Position numbers and translations under genes: made by a program. This document shows positions 9,119 to 16,578 of a stretch of 20,114 nucleotides of DNA, in pieces. Numbering within the stretch: the first letter of the stretch is position 1; each line of letters starts with the position of its first letter. The DNA comes from Rhizobiales bacterium UBA3584 (GTDB lineage Bacteria > Pseudomonadota > Alphaproteobacteria > Rhizobiales > Devosiaceae). The notes under the pieces are model-generated. The model was not told the DNA's origin. It worked only from the letters and a program-made list of their open reading frames with translations, and did not search any database. Location: contig DFMV01000036.1 of assembly GCA_002375765.1 (NCBI GenBank), positions 605-20,718 of the forward strand, given 5' to 3'.

Positions 9119-9386
9119 CGTCATACTCGGCTTGCGTGCCCGCATCGGCCATGCCCAGAGCGTGCAGATAGAGATCGAGGATCGCTTCCTGTTCGGCACG
9201 CTCATTGCGGTCCTGCTTGCGGATGCGCACGATCTGCCGCATCACCTTGGTGTCAAAGCCCGACCCCTTGGCCTCGGCATAGACTTCCTTGATATCGTCG
9301 GCGATGGCCTTCTTTTCTTCTTCCAGCCGCTCGATCCGTTCGATGAAGGCGCGCAACTGGTCGCGCGCAATGCCGTGGTCAGCCAT
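9105..9386 (-). CDS. gapR: GapR-family nucleoid-associated protein (DUF2312/UPF0335)
   Basis: This is a small DNA-binding protein of 93 residues. It has the family's core: an N-terminal coiled-coil segment ([20 protein letters not shown]) followed by the conserved region around [20 protein letters not shown] and [15 protein letters not shown] residues. In Caulobacter, GapR forms a ring around overtwisted DNA ahead of replication and transcription and stimulates type II topoisomerases; the same role is inferred here from family membership. The ATG at 9386 is preceded by GGAAAG with a spacer of about 9 nt. It converges with dxs and diverges from the DUF1036-pyk pair. Length and composition are normal for the family. 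Confidence 0.93.
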   Translation of the reverse strand: MADHGIARDQLRAFIERIERLEEEKKAIADDIKEVYAEAKGSGFDTKVMRQIVRIRKQDRNERAEQEAILDLYLHALGMADAGTQAEYDEAAE

Positions 9387-9554
9387 GATTCAGTCTTTCC
9401 GCAAAGAATGTGTTGAGCGCCCTATCAATCCCATTGGCGAGGCGACTTCAAGCCATCCAATGCAAATCCCACAAGGAAGGCGTAGCACCGCCGGGGCCTG
9501 CGCCTCTCTGCTGCCCATCTTTCGATGCAATAATCGGCTGATAGCTCACCCCCA

Positions 9555-9583
9555 TTGACATATCCTGACCCCTTGCCCAGAAA
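9555..9583 (+). promoter_or_regulatory. Possible sigma-70 promoter of the DUF1036-pyk pair
   Basis: A perfect TTGACA -35 element lies at 9555-9560. At 17 nt downstream only a weak -10 match (CAGAAA, 9578-9583) is present. If used, transcription would start near 9590, which would favour a DUF1036 start at 9606 or 9630 rather than 9588. Alphaproteobacterial -10 elements are often weak, so I keep it as a low-confidence call. Confidence 0.3.
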
Positions 9584-9605
9584 CACCATGGCCTTAGTTA
9601 TTCCT

Positions 9606-10067
9606 ATGCGACCCAACACCGTGCACTCCATGTTCCGCACCCTCCTGATCGCCGCCATTGTTTTGCTACCGGCATCGGTCGCCCTCCCGCGACCCGCCCT
9701 TGCCGATCTGCGCGTGTGCAACCAGACCCCAAGCACCATTTCCATTGCCTTCGGCTATCGTGCCGAATCGGGCTGGCAGTCCGAAGGCTGGTGGGTGGCG
9801 GGCGCTGACGCCTGCGCCATCGTCTATCAGGGCGATCTGACGTCACGATATTATTATCTCTATGCCGTAGACGATCTCGCCGGCGGCGCCTGGGATGGCT
9901 CGGTCTTCATGTGCACCCAGGATTCGAGCTTCACCATTTTCGGTGTCGAGGACTGTCTGGCCCGTGGCTATGAGCGCACGGGCTTTTTTGAAATCGACAC
10001 CCAGGGCCGCACCGATTGGACCATGCAATTGACCGAAAACAATTCAAACAGTCTGGATCTGCAATGA
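9606..10067 (+). CDS. Exported DUF1036 protein
   Basis: This is a small secreted or periplasmic protein of about 153 residues with a signal peptide (FRTLLIAAIVLLPASVAL core, cleavage near ALA-DLRVC). The mature part matches DUF1036, a family without a known function: RVCNQT, then an aromatic-rich stretch (YRAESGWQSEGWW). It has four cysteines (in RVC, ADAC, FMC and EDC), enough for two disulfides. The start is uncertain: ATG at 9588, 9606 or 9630 all leave an intact signal peptide, and none has a strong Shine-Dalgarno. Its stop codon overlaps the pyk start (ATGA), so the two genes are co-transcribed and probably translationally coupled. Why an exported protein is tied to a glycolytic enzyme is not known to me. 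Confidence 0.85.
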   Translation: MRPNTVHSMFRTLLIAAIVLLPASVALPRPALADLRVCNQTPSTISIAFGYRAESGWQSEGWWVAGADACAIVYQGDLTSRYYYLYAVDDLAGGAWDGSVFMCTQDSSFTIFGVEDCLARGYERTGFFEIDTQGRTDWTMQLTENNSNSLDLQ

Positions 10068-11500
10068 AAAGATCGCGCCGCGTAAAGATCGTCGCAACCC
10101 TGGGGCCGGCCTCCGATGACCCAAAAGTCATCGAGGAACTCGTCCGCGCCGGGGCCGACGTTTTCCGCATCAATATGAGCCACGCCAGCCATGACGTGAT
10201 GCGCGACACAGTGGCCAAGATTCGCGCCGTCGAGCGCACGGTTCGCTACCCCATCGGCATTCTTGTCGATCTCCAGGGCCCCAAGCTGCGTATCGGCACC
10301 TTTGCCGAAGGCTCGGTCATGCTCGCCAAGGGAGAGACGTTCACACTCGACACTTCCGATGCGCCCGGCGACAAGACGCGTATTCATTTGCCCCATCCCG
10401 AGATCTTTTCCTCGGTCAAGACCGGCGACCGGTTGCTGCTCGATGACGGCAAGATCGAATTGCGCATCTCGGCCATCTCACCCGAAGCGATCAACACCAC
10501 AGTGGTTTACGGCGGCAAGCTTTCGGACAAGAAGGGCGTCTCGCTGCCCGATACGATCCTTTCGGTGGGCGTGTTGACCGATAAGGACCGCGCCGATCTT
10601 CAGGCCGCGCTCGGCGAGGAAATCGACTGGATCGCCCTCTCCTTCGTCCAGCGCCCCGAGGACATGATCGAAGTGCGCAAGCTTGTTCAGGGCCGCGCCG
10701 GCGTTCTTGCCAAGATCGAAAAGCCCCAGGCCATCGACCGGCTCGAAGAAATCATCCGTCTGTCCGACGCCATCATGGTGGCCCGAGGCGATCTGGGCGT
10801 GGAAATGCCGCTGGAAACCGTGCCCGGCACCCAAAAGCGCATCACCCGCATGTGCCGGCGCCTGGGCAAGCCGGTGGTCGTTGCCACCCAGATGCTCGAA
10901 TCCATGATCACCGCACCGGTGCCGACCCGCGCCGAGGTCTCGGACGTCTCCATCGCCGTCTTTGAAGGCGCCGACGCGGTCATGCTCTCGGCCGAAAGCG
11001 CATCAGGCTCCTACCCCGTTCAGGCCGTCACGACGATGAACAATATCGCCGAGGCTGTCGAGCAGGACCCGCTCTATCCGGGCATCATCCGCTCTCAGGC
11101 CACCGAGCCGGAAGCCACGGCCGCTGACGCCATTTCTGCTGCCACCCGGCAGGTGGCCGAAACGCTCGATCTGGCGGCCATCGTCACCTACACCTCCTCG
11201 GGTTCCACCGGCATCCGTGCCAGCCGCGAACGGCCTTCCAAGCCCATCATCGCGCTCTCGCCAAAGCTCACCACGGTGCGCCGTCTCTCGATCGTCTGGG
11301 GCCTGCACTGCGTCCAGACCGAAGACGCCATCTCACTCGACGACATGGTCGACCGCGCCTGCTCGATTGCCTATGTCGAAGGGCTGGCCCGCCCCGGCGA
11401 CCGCGTGGCGATCACCGCCGGCGTGCCGCTGGGCACCCCTGGCGCGACCAATATGCTGCGCATCGCCTTTGTCGGCCAGGACGGCGCCGGCGGCTCCTGA
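10064..11500 (+). CDS. pyk: Pyruvate kinase
   Basis: This is cytoplasmic pyruvate kinase, transferring phosphate from phosphoenolpyruvate to ADP in the last step of glycolysis. The protein has 478 residues, the usual bacterial length. It starts with RRVKIVATLGPAS, followed by FRINMSHA, DLQGPKLRIG, the active-site IEKPQAI (Lys/Glu at 217-219), ARGDLGVEMP (240 onward) and ATQMLESMI. The C-terminal regulatory domain is complete. The start ATG overlaps the DUF1036 stop by 4 bases, so translation probably depends on ribosomes finishing that gene; the 16 open codons upstream are in DUF1036 in another frame and are not part of pyk. A strong terminator follows. Confidence 0.97.
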   Translation: MKRSRRVKIVATLGPASDDPKVIEELVRAGADVFRINMSHASHDVMRDTVAKIRAVERTVRYPIGILVDLQGPKLRIGTFAEGSVMLAKGETFTLDTSDAPGDKTRIHLPHPEIFSSVKTGDRLLLDDGKIELRISAISPEAINTTVVYGGKLSDKKGVSLPDTILSVGVLTDKDRADLQAALGEEIDWIALSFVQRPEDMIEVRKLVQGRAGVLAKIEKPQAIDRLEEIIRLSDAIMVARGDLGVEMPLETVPGTQKRITRMCRRLGKPVVVATQMLESMITAPVPTRAEVSDVSIAVFEGADAVMLSAESASGSYPVQAVTTMNNIAEAVEQDPLYPGIIRSQATEPEATAADAISAATRQVAETLDLAAIVTYTSSGSTGIRASRERPSKPIIALSPKLTTVRRLSIVWGLHCVQTEDAISLDDMVDRACSIAYVEGLARPGDRVAITAGVPLGTPGATNMLRIAFVGQDGAGGS

Positions 11501-11520
11501 CATCACCGCAGCACTATTTG

Positions 11521-11551
11521 AAAAGGCCGGGGAGCAATCCCCGGCCTTTTT
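11521..11551 (+). terminator. Rho-independent terminator of pyk
   Basis: A perfect 13-bp stem, AAAAGGCCGGGGA (11521-11533) with TCCCCGGCCTTTT (11538-11550), encloses a GCAA tetraloop and ends in five T residues. It lies 20 bases after the pyk stop codon. Confidence 0.95.
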
Positions 11552-11571
11552 GTTGCGCCCCGCACAAAGCA

Positions 11572-11603
11572 AAGCGGGGTCCGCAAATATGCGAACCCCG
11601 CTT
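11572..11603 (-). terminator. Terminator of rpmJ
   Basis: AAGCGGGGT (11572-11580) and ACCCCGCTT (11595-11603) form a 9-bp stem, with an inner CGCA/TGCG pair inside the loop (11582-11593). Read on the minus strand it lies 28 bases after the rpmJ stop and is followed by a T-rich stretch (TTTGCTTTG). It is arranged tail-to-tail with the pyk terminator. Confidence 0.75.
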
Positions 11604-11631
11604 CAAAATTCAAAGGATCGAAAAGCGACGA

Positions 11632-11757
11632 TCAGCCCTGGCGGGCCTTCATGCGCTTGTTGACCTTGTTGATGATATAGACGCGGCCACGACGGCGAAC
11701 CAGCTTGTTGTCCCGGTGACGGGTCATGAGCGCCTTGAGCGAATTGCGGATTTTCAT
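11632..11757 (-). CDS. rpmJ: Ribosomal protein L36, cysteine-free (type B)
   Basis: This is a 41-residue large-subunit ribosomal protein. The sequence starting [17 protein letters not shown] and ending NKRMKARQG is the typical alphaproteobacterial L36. It lacks the Cys/His zinc ribbon of classical L36, so it is the zinc-independent form like E. coli YkgO. GAGG lies 5 bases before the ATG, which fixes this start, although the frame stays open for another 33 codons upstream through the leader. It is a single-gene unit with its own promoter, a structured leader and a terminator. Confidence 0.97.
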   Translation of the reverse strand: MKIRNSLKALMTRHRDNKLVRRRGRVYIINKVNKRMKARQG

Positions 11758-11798
11758 TTTAACCTCAGACAAAAAGAGATCGGCGGAGCTCAAGGCAC

Positions 11799-11907
11799 CG
11801 CTTCGGAGCGTTTCCTGGACAGATGCCTCCACCTGTCCGGCCGGGAACGCGGCCAACTAACGACCGGGATCGCCCCAGCAGTGCTGAAGCGATCCCAAAG
11901 TTGGCCG
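11799..11907 (-). promoter_or_regulatory. Structured 5' leader of rpmJ
   Basis: Several inverted repeats are packed between the rpmJ promoter and gene. CGGCCAACT (11850-11858) pairs with AGTTGGCCG (11899-11907). Inside it, GGGATCGC (11866-11873) pairs with GCGATCCC (11889-11896), and CAGCA pairs with TGCTG (11876-11886). Nearer the gene, GGACAG (11817-11822) pairs with CTGTCC (11833-11838), and CGCT-TCGG-AGCG spans 11799-11810. Transcription from the predicted start (about 11902) would include the two inner stems in full. A cis-acting RNA is possible; I do not recognise a known family. Confidence 0.5.
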
Positions 11908-11908
11908 G

Positions 11909-11937
11909 AACATAGGGGCAAAGGTGATAACTGTCAA
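11909..11937 (-). promoter_or_regulatory. Strong sigma-70-type promoter of rpmJ
   Basis: On the minus strand a perfect TTGACA (11932-11937) is followed after exactly 17 nt by TATGTT (11909-11914). The predicted transcription start is near 11902, giving rpmJ a leader of about 145 nt. A high-output promoter is expected for a ribosomal protein gene. Confidence 0.8.
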
Positions 11938-11964
11938 CGCGAGTCGCTCAGCCCATTCAGACAT

Positions 11965-11993
11965 TTTACGCTGTCTTCGGCTTGGTGTAGATT
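11965..11993 (+). promoter_or_regulatory. Candidate promoter giving a leaderless receiver-gene mRNA
   Basis: TTTACG (11965-11970), a 17-nt spacer and TAGATT (11988-11993) each match the sigma-70 hexamers at four of six positions. The -10 element ends 6 bases before the ATG at 12000, so transcription would start at or next to the start codon. No Shine-Dalgarno precedes the ATG, which agrees with a leaderless transcript. Confidence 0.45.
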
Positions 11994-11999
11994 GCACAC

Positions 12000-12509
12000 A
12001 TGAACACCACGCTCCCCTCACGCCTTTCCATATTGATTACCACCGCCAATGGAGAGCTCTCGAGCACGCTTGCCGCCATGTTGCGACGGCTGGGGCTGAC
12101 CAACACCCGCATCGCCCGCGACAGCGCCGAGGCGTTCCGCTTTTTCAGCCAATCGCCCTATGACGCCATGATTATCGACAATGCGATCGGCCCCGAGGAT
12201 GGAATAGCGGTGACCCGCCGTGTTCGGCTCAACGCCGCCGCCCCCAATCGCGCCATGGCCATTGTGATGGTTTCGGGTGATATGCCGCCCGAGCAGGTCC
12301 AGGAAGCGCGCGATGCCGGAATCGACGAGTTCGTGCATCTGCCCGTCACCGCCCAGATTCTCGCCGCACGGCTCGAATCCGCCATCGCCGCCCCGCGGCC
12401 CTTCGTGGTCGCGCCCGACTATGCGGGCCCCGACCGCCGGCGGCAGGAAGAACCCATCGACGGCGAGGATCGGCGTGCTCCAATAAACCGGACACCCAAG
12501 ACACCCTGA
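12000..12509 (+). CDS. Degenerate stand-alone receiver protein with GPDRRR tail
   Basis: This is a 169-residue protein with the fold signature of a response-regulator receiver (about residues 8-130) and no output domain. The putative phospho-acceptor D60 (MIIDNAIGPEDG) and S92 (MVSGD) are present. The metal-binding acidic pair is replaced by T15-A16 (ILITTAN), and the conserved Lys before the KP motif is L114 (FVHLPV). Ordinary Mg-dependent phosphorylation is therefore doubtful. The tail carries YAGPDRRR (141-148) and GEDRR (155-159), an arginine-rich motif I have seen in other alphaproteobacterial single-domain receivers. No kinase is nearby. The gene diverges from rpmJ and converges with oppF. 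It probably acts by protein-protein contact, which is inference. Confidence 0.8.
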   Translation: MNTTLPSRLSILITTANGELSSTLAAMLRRLGLTNTRIARDSAEAFRFFSQSPYDAMIIDNAIGPEDGIAVTRRVRLNAAAPNRAMAIVMVSGDMPPEQVQEARDAGIDEFVHLPVTAQILAARLESAIAAPRPFVVAPDYAGPDRRRQEEPIDGEDRRAPINRTPKTP

Positions 12510-12524
12510 AACCGGACGCCCAAG
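12485..12524. repeat. Imperfect 16-nt direct repeat across the receiver stop codon
   Basis: AAACCGGACACCCAAG (12485-12500) recurs as AAACCGGACGCCCAAG (12509-12524), with one mismatch and an offset of 24 bases. The second copy starts at the last base of the receiver-gene stop codon. CCGGAC (12512-12517) can also pair with GTCCGG (12530-12535), a weak hairpin between the convergent receiver gene and oppF. Confidence 0.6.
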
Positions 12525-12538
12525 TGTCGGTCCGGGCC

Positions 12539-13567
12539 CTAGCTCTGCGCCCGGGTCCGCGTCCCCACCGGATCGGCCAGGATTTCCTCCCAGCGGATGC
12601 ACGATACCTCCGAGCCATTATCGGCAGTCTCGAGCGGCGGCACAACCTGCGCACACCGATCCACGGCATAAGGACACCGCGTCCGGAAATAGCAGCCCGA
12701 AGGCGGGTTGATGGGGGAAGGAATTTCGCCTTCCAGCCCTTCGATCTTGTGCTCACGCGCCCGCTTGGGGTCCGCGATGGGAACAGCGGTCAGCAACGCT
12801 CGACTATAGGGATGACGCGGAGCGGTATAGAGCGTCTCACTGTCGGCCAGTTCGGCAATGCGTCCCAGATAGAGCACCAGAATGCGGTCCGACACATGTC
12901 GCACCACGGAAAGATCATGGCTGATAAAGATCAGCGTCAGCCCGAATTCTTCCTTGAGGTCGGCCAGAAGATTGAGAATCTGGGCCTGGATGGAAACGTC
13001 GAGTGCCGAAACCGGTTCGTCGCACAAGATCAGCTTGGGCCCGGTCACCAGCGCCCGGGCAATACCGATGCGCTGCGCCTGCCCGCCCGAGAACTCATGC
13101 GGATAACGGTTGCTCATCTCGGGCAGCAGCCCCACGGCATCCATAACCTCACGCACCCGCTTGCGGCGCTGCTCGCTGTTCATCTCCGGTTTGAGCGTCC
13201 GAAGCGGATCGGCGATGATCTCGCCCACCGTCATGCGCGGATTGAGCGAGGCCAGCGGGTCCTGAAAGATGATCTGGAGATCGGTGCGCGCCTTGCGCAT
13301 CTGGTCCTTGGAAAATTCGGTCAGGTCCTTGCCCAGCCAGACGACCTTGCCGTCATCGGGCTGGATAAGTTGCAGGATGCAGCGGCCCAGAGTGGATTTC
13401 CCACATCCGGACTCGCCCACGATGCCCACCGTTTCGCCGCGCTTGACGTCAAAGCTGACATCGTCGACCGCCGTCAGCATTAAGGGCTTGTTGAAGAGCC
13501 CGTTGGCGATCGCGAACCGCTTGGTGAGGTGTTCGACGTTGAGCAATATTGGCGTTTGATCGTTCAT
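12539..13567 (-). CDS. oppF: Oligopeptide ABC transporter ATPase OppF
   Basis: This is one of two ATPase subunits of the Opp importer, located on the cytoplasmic face of the membrane; 342 residues. Walker A GESGCGKS lies at 51-58, the Q-loop at IIFQDP (99-104), the signature FSGGQ at 159-163 (F instead of the usual L) and Walker B LILCDE ending at 183-184. The C-terminal oligopeptide/dipeptide (oligo_HPY) extension has four cysteines (GCYFRTRCPYAVDRC, then SCIRW). In some homologues this arrangement binds an iron-sulfur cluster. The start ATG overlaps the oppD stop (ATGA), so the two are translationally coupled. It is the last gene of oppABCDF. Confidence 0.96.
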   Translation of the reverse strand: MNDQTPILLNVEHLTKRFAIANGLFNKPLMLTAVDDVSFDVKRGETVGIVGESGCGKSTLGRCILQLIQPDDGKVVWLGKDLTEFSKDQMRKARTDLQIIFQDPLASLNPRMTVGEIIADPLRTLKPEMNSEQRRKRVREVMDAVGLLPEMSNRYPHEFSGGQAQRIGIARALVTGPKLILCDEPVSALDVSIQAQILNLLADLKEEFGLTLIFISHDLSVVRHVSDRILVLYLGRIAELADSETLYTAPRHPYSRALLTAVPIADPKRAREHKIEGLEGEIPSPINPPSGCYFRTRCPYAVDRCAQVVPPLETADNGSEVSCIRWEEILADPVGTRTRAQS

Positions 13568-14562
13568 TTGACCGCCAATTCCTTTTCCATGTCCGCTTCG
13601 GTCATTTCGCCCTCGTAAAAGCAGGCGCTGAGCCTTTCATGCTCTCTTACGATCAATTGCGGGCGCTCCTTGATGCACCGGTCGAACCGGAACGGGCACC
13701 GCGGGTTGAACGCGCAGCCGGGCGGAAGGTTGGTGAGGTTGGGCGGCAGCCCCTTGATGGGTGCCAGCCGGTCTTTGCCCTCTTTGAGGTGGGGCGTCGA
13801 ATGGAGCAACCCGAACGTGTAAGGGTGACGCGGATCGTAGAACAGATCCTCGACGGGCCCCTGTTCAACGACACGACCGGCATACATCACCATCATTTCG
13901 TCAGCCAAGCCCGCCACCACGCCCAGATCGTGGGTGATGATGATCAGCGCGGTGTTGAACTTGTCGGTCAACTCCTCGAACAGCTTGAGCATCTGTGCCT
14001 GCACGGTGACGTCCAGCGCCGTGGTCGGTTCATCCGCGATCAGCACCTTGGGATCGCATAGCAGCGCCATGGCGATCATCACCCGCTGGCGCTGCCCGCC
14101 TGAAAGCTCGTGCGGGTAGCGCCGCAGGATGCGTCTCGGATCGGGCAGATGCACCGTCTTGAGCATCTCTTCGGACTTTGCCATCGCCTCGGACCGCTTC
14201 ATGCGCTGGTGGAACATGAGCACTTCGGTCATCTGGTCCGCGATGGACAGATAGGGATTGAGCGAGGTCATGGGGTCCTGGAAGATCATCGCCATATCCC
14301 GGCCACGGATCTTGTTGAGATCGCCCGGTTTCATGCCGATCAATTCCTGGCCGTCGAGCTTGACCGACCCCTCGACCTCGCCATTCCCGGCAAGCAGACC
14401 CATTGCGGCCATCACCGTCTGGCTCTTACCCGACCCAGATTCCCCAACAATGGCCAGTGTCTGGCCCGGCCCGATGGAAAAGTTCATCTTGTTGACGGCA
14501 CGCACGGTCCCGTCGGGCGTTTTGAACGACACCGAAAGATCGGTGACTTCAAGCATAGTCAT
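13564..14562 (-). CDS. oppD: Oligopeptide ABC transporter ATPase OppD
   Basis: This is the second ATPase of the Opp importer, 332 residues from the ATG at 14562. Walker A GESGSGKS is at 40-47, followed by MIFQDPMTSLNP, the signature LSGGQRQR and Walker B VLIADEPTTALD. The C-terminal domain holds four cysteines (GCAFNPRCPFRFDRC, then ACFY), as in OppF. An upstream in-frame GTG at 14586 would overlap oppC; the ATG at 14562 has AGGAAAGGA a few bases before it and is the better start. It begins 13 bases after oppC and overlaps oppF by 4. Confidence 0.96.
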   Translation of the reverse strand: MTMLEVTDLSVSFKTPDGTVRAVNKMNFSIGPGQTLAIVGESGSGKSQTVMAAMGLLAGNGEVEGSVKLDGQELIGMKPGDLNKIRGRDMAMIFQDPMTSLNPYLSIADQMTEVLMFHQRMKRSEAMAKSEEMLKTVHLPDPRRILRRYPHELSGGQRQRVMIAMALLCDPKVLIADEPTTALDVTVQAQMLKLFEELTDKFNTALIIITHDLGVVAGLADEMMVMYAGRVVEQGPVEDLFYDPRHPYTFGLLHSTPHLKEGKDRLAPIKGLPPNLTNLPPGCAFNPRCPFRFDRCIKERPQLIVREHERLSACFYEGEMTEADMEKELAVK

Positions 14563-14575
14563 GATCGTCCTTTCC

Positions 14576-15520
14576 TCACCGGTCACGCGGGTCGAGCGCG
14601 TCGCGCAGACCGTCGCCGATGAAGTAGAAGCTGAACAGGGTGACGACGAAGAAGAACAGCGGGAACAACAATTGCCACAGCGTTCCGTACATCACGGTGC
14701 CCGCACCCTGGGAGATCAGCGCCCCCCAGGAGGTTAAGGGCTCCTGGACACCCAGGCCGAGGAAGGAAATAAAGCTCTCTGTCAGGATCATCTGGGGCAC
14801 CAGAAGCGTCGCATAGACAACCACGATACCCATCAGATTGGGCACGATGTGCCTGAAGATGATCGTGAAGTGCCCGGCCCCGCCGGCCCGCGCCGCTTCA
14901 ACGAATTCCTTTTCCTTGAGCGAGAGCGTCTGCCCGCGCACGATACGCGACATATCCAGCCACGACAGCAGCCCGATGCCCACATAGAGCATGGTGATCG
15001 AGCGTCCGAATACCACGAGCAGCAGGATTAGGACGAACATGTAGGGGATCGAGAGCAGGATATCGACGATCCGCATCATGATAGAGTCGATCCGGCCGCC
15101 GAAATACCCGGCAACCGCGCCGTAAAACGTTCCCACGATCACAGCGATCCCAGCGCCCACGAACCCGACCATCAGCGAGATCTGGCTGCCCTGGACAACC
15201 CGGGAAAAGAGATCGCGTCCCAGATCGTCGGTTCCGAAATAATGCCCCGACTCCAGTGAGGGCGCGCCGGCCACCCGCACATTGCCCAGCACCGACCAAT
15301 CGATTTCAGCATTGGTCCAGGCGGCAAAGAAATGACCGGTGAACGCGAACAGCGCCACCAATATCAGGACGATCAGACTGACGACGGACGGGGCATGCTT
15401 GAAGAAACGCCGCGCCGCATCGGCCCACAAAGACCGGCCCTTGGTTGAAATTTCGTAGTTGGCGTCATCGACATCGATGGGATCGGCCGAAGCCTCGACC
15501 CTTACTGGCCTTAATACCAT
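14576..15520 (-). CDS. oppC: Oligopeptide ABC transporter permease OppC
   Basis: This is an inner-membrane permease subunit of the Opp importer, 314 residues. A cytoplasmic N-terminal segment of about 40 residues precedes the first membrane helix (VVSLIVLILVALFAFTG). Several hydrophobic segments follow, and the ATPase-contacting EAA loop reads EFVEAARAGGAGHFTIIFRH. The protein ends GDGLRDALDPRDR, typical for OppC/DppC. The start has a strong AGGAGG with a 7-nt spacer. It begins 11 bases after oppB. Confidence 0.96.
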   Translation of the reverse strand: MVLRPVRVEASADPIDVDDANYEISTKGRSLWADAARRFFKHAPSVVSLIVLILVALFAFTGHFFAAWTNAEIDWSVLGNVRVAGAPSLESGHYFGTDDLGRDLFSRVVQGSQISLMVGFVGAGIAVIVGTFYGAVAGYFGGRIDSIMMRIVDILLSIPYMFVLILLLVVFGRSITMLYVGIGLLSWLDMSRIVRGQTLSLKEKEFVEAARAGGAGHFTIIFRHIVPNLMGIVVVYATLLVPQMILTESFISFLGLGVQEPLTSWGALISQGAGTVMYGTLWQLLFPLFFFVVTLFSFYFIGDGLRDALDPRDR

Positions 15521-15531
15521 TGGTCGGCCTC

Positions 15532-16455
15532 CTAGTAGCGGATGCGTGGGTCAATCCACGCATAAAGTATGTCCACGATCAGGTTGAACGCGATGGTCAA
15601 CGTGCCCAGAAGGATCGTGATGCCCATGATGACCGAATAGTCCCGGTTAAAGGCCGAATTGGTGAACAACTGCCCGATACCGCCCGTGGAGAAATACACG
15701 TCGATGATCACCGAGCCGGTGACCATGCCCACAAAGGCCGGGCCGAGATAGGACAGCAGCGGCATCAGCGCCGGCTTGAGCGCATGCCTGATGATGACAT
15801 GCCTGGCCGGCATGCCTTTGGCGCGCGCCGTGCGAATGAAATTGGAATTGAGAACTTCGAGCATTGACGAGCGCGTGATGCGGGCGATGGAGGCCATGTA
15901 GCTGGTACCCAGCGCGATCACCGGCATGATCACGTAATTCCACTGCCCGCCATACCAGCCCCCGCCCGGCAGCCAGCCCAGCCAGAGCGTGAAGACGATC
16001 ACCAGAATGGGTGCCATGACGAAGTTCGGCAACACCTGCGCTCCGATCGAGGTGCCGACCGAGAGATAATCGAGCCATGTATTATGGCGCACCGCAGCGG
16101 CAATCCCCAGCGAGCAGCCGAGCAGAACGGCCAGAACGAACGACCAGGTGCCATAGGTCAGCGTAACCGGAAAACCCTGGGCGATGATGTCGTTGACCGT
16201 GCGATCGGTATAGGCAAAGGACGGCCCGAAATCAAAACGGGTGATGATCCCGACCATGTATTCCCAGAGCTGCAGATGCCAGGGCTGATCGAGGCCATAT
16301 TTGGCTTCAATATTGGCCAGCACCTGCGGCGGCAACGGGCGTTCGGAATTGAACGGCCCACCGGGCGCCAGCCGCATCAGAACGAACGAAAAGATAATCA
16401 AAAGCAAAAGCGTCGGGATCGCGACCCCGAGGCGCCTGAGGATATATTTCAACAT
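15532..16455 (-). CDS. oppB: Oligopeptide ABC transporter permease OppB
   Basis: This is the other inner-membrane permease subunit, 307 residues, almost the same length as E. coli OppB. The N-terminus MLKYILRRLGVAIPTLLLLI forms the first membrane helix, followed by the family motif FVLMRLAPGGPF. The EAA loop reads NFIRTARAKGMPARHVIIRHALKPAL. The C-terminus ends YAWIDPRIRY, the family hallmark. I chose the ATG at 16455; an in-frame GTG at 16476 only adds seven residues before the conserved start. It is the second gene of the operon, 164 bases after oppA, with a strong hairpin in the gap. Confidence 0.96.
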   Translation of the reverse strand: MLKYILRRLGVAIPTLLLLIIFSFVLMRLAPGGPFNSERPLPPQVLANIEAKYGLDQPWHLQLWEYMVGIITRFDFGPSFAYTDRTVNDIIAQGFPVTLTYGTWSFVLAVLLGCSLGIAAAVRHNTWLDYLSVGTSIGAQVLPNFVMAPILVIVFTLWLGWLPGGGWYGGQWNYVIMPVIALGTSYMASIARITRSSMLEVLNSNFIRTARAKGMPARHVIIRHALKPALMPLLSYLGPAFVGMVTGSVIIDVYFSTGGIGQLFTNSAFNRDYSVIMGITILLGTLTIAFNLIVDILYAWIDPRIRY

Positions 16456-16578
16456 GTCGAAAGTCCGTGCGCGCACGACGCAGCCAAGGGTCCGTCGAAG
16501 CGGAAAACAGCGCTTTGCAATTTTGGTGCAAAGGCGCGTGTGAGGCGGCGCCCTGTCATTTCTTTACCCCGAAAAGGG

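Noticed and set aside
11758..11856. A 33-codon upstream extension of rpmJ
   Set aside because: L36 has a fixed length, and GAGG precedes the internal ATG at 11757.
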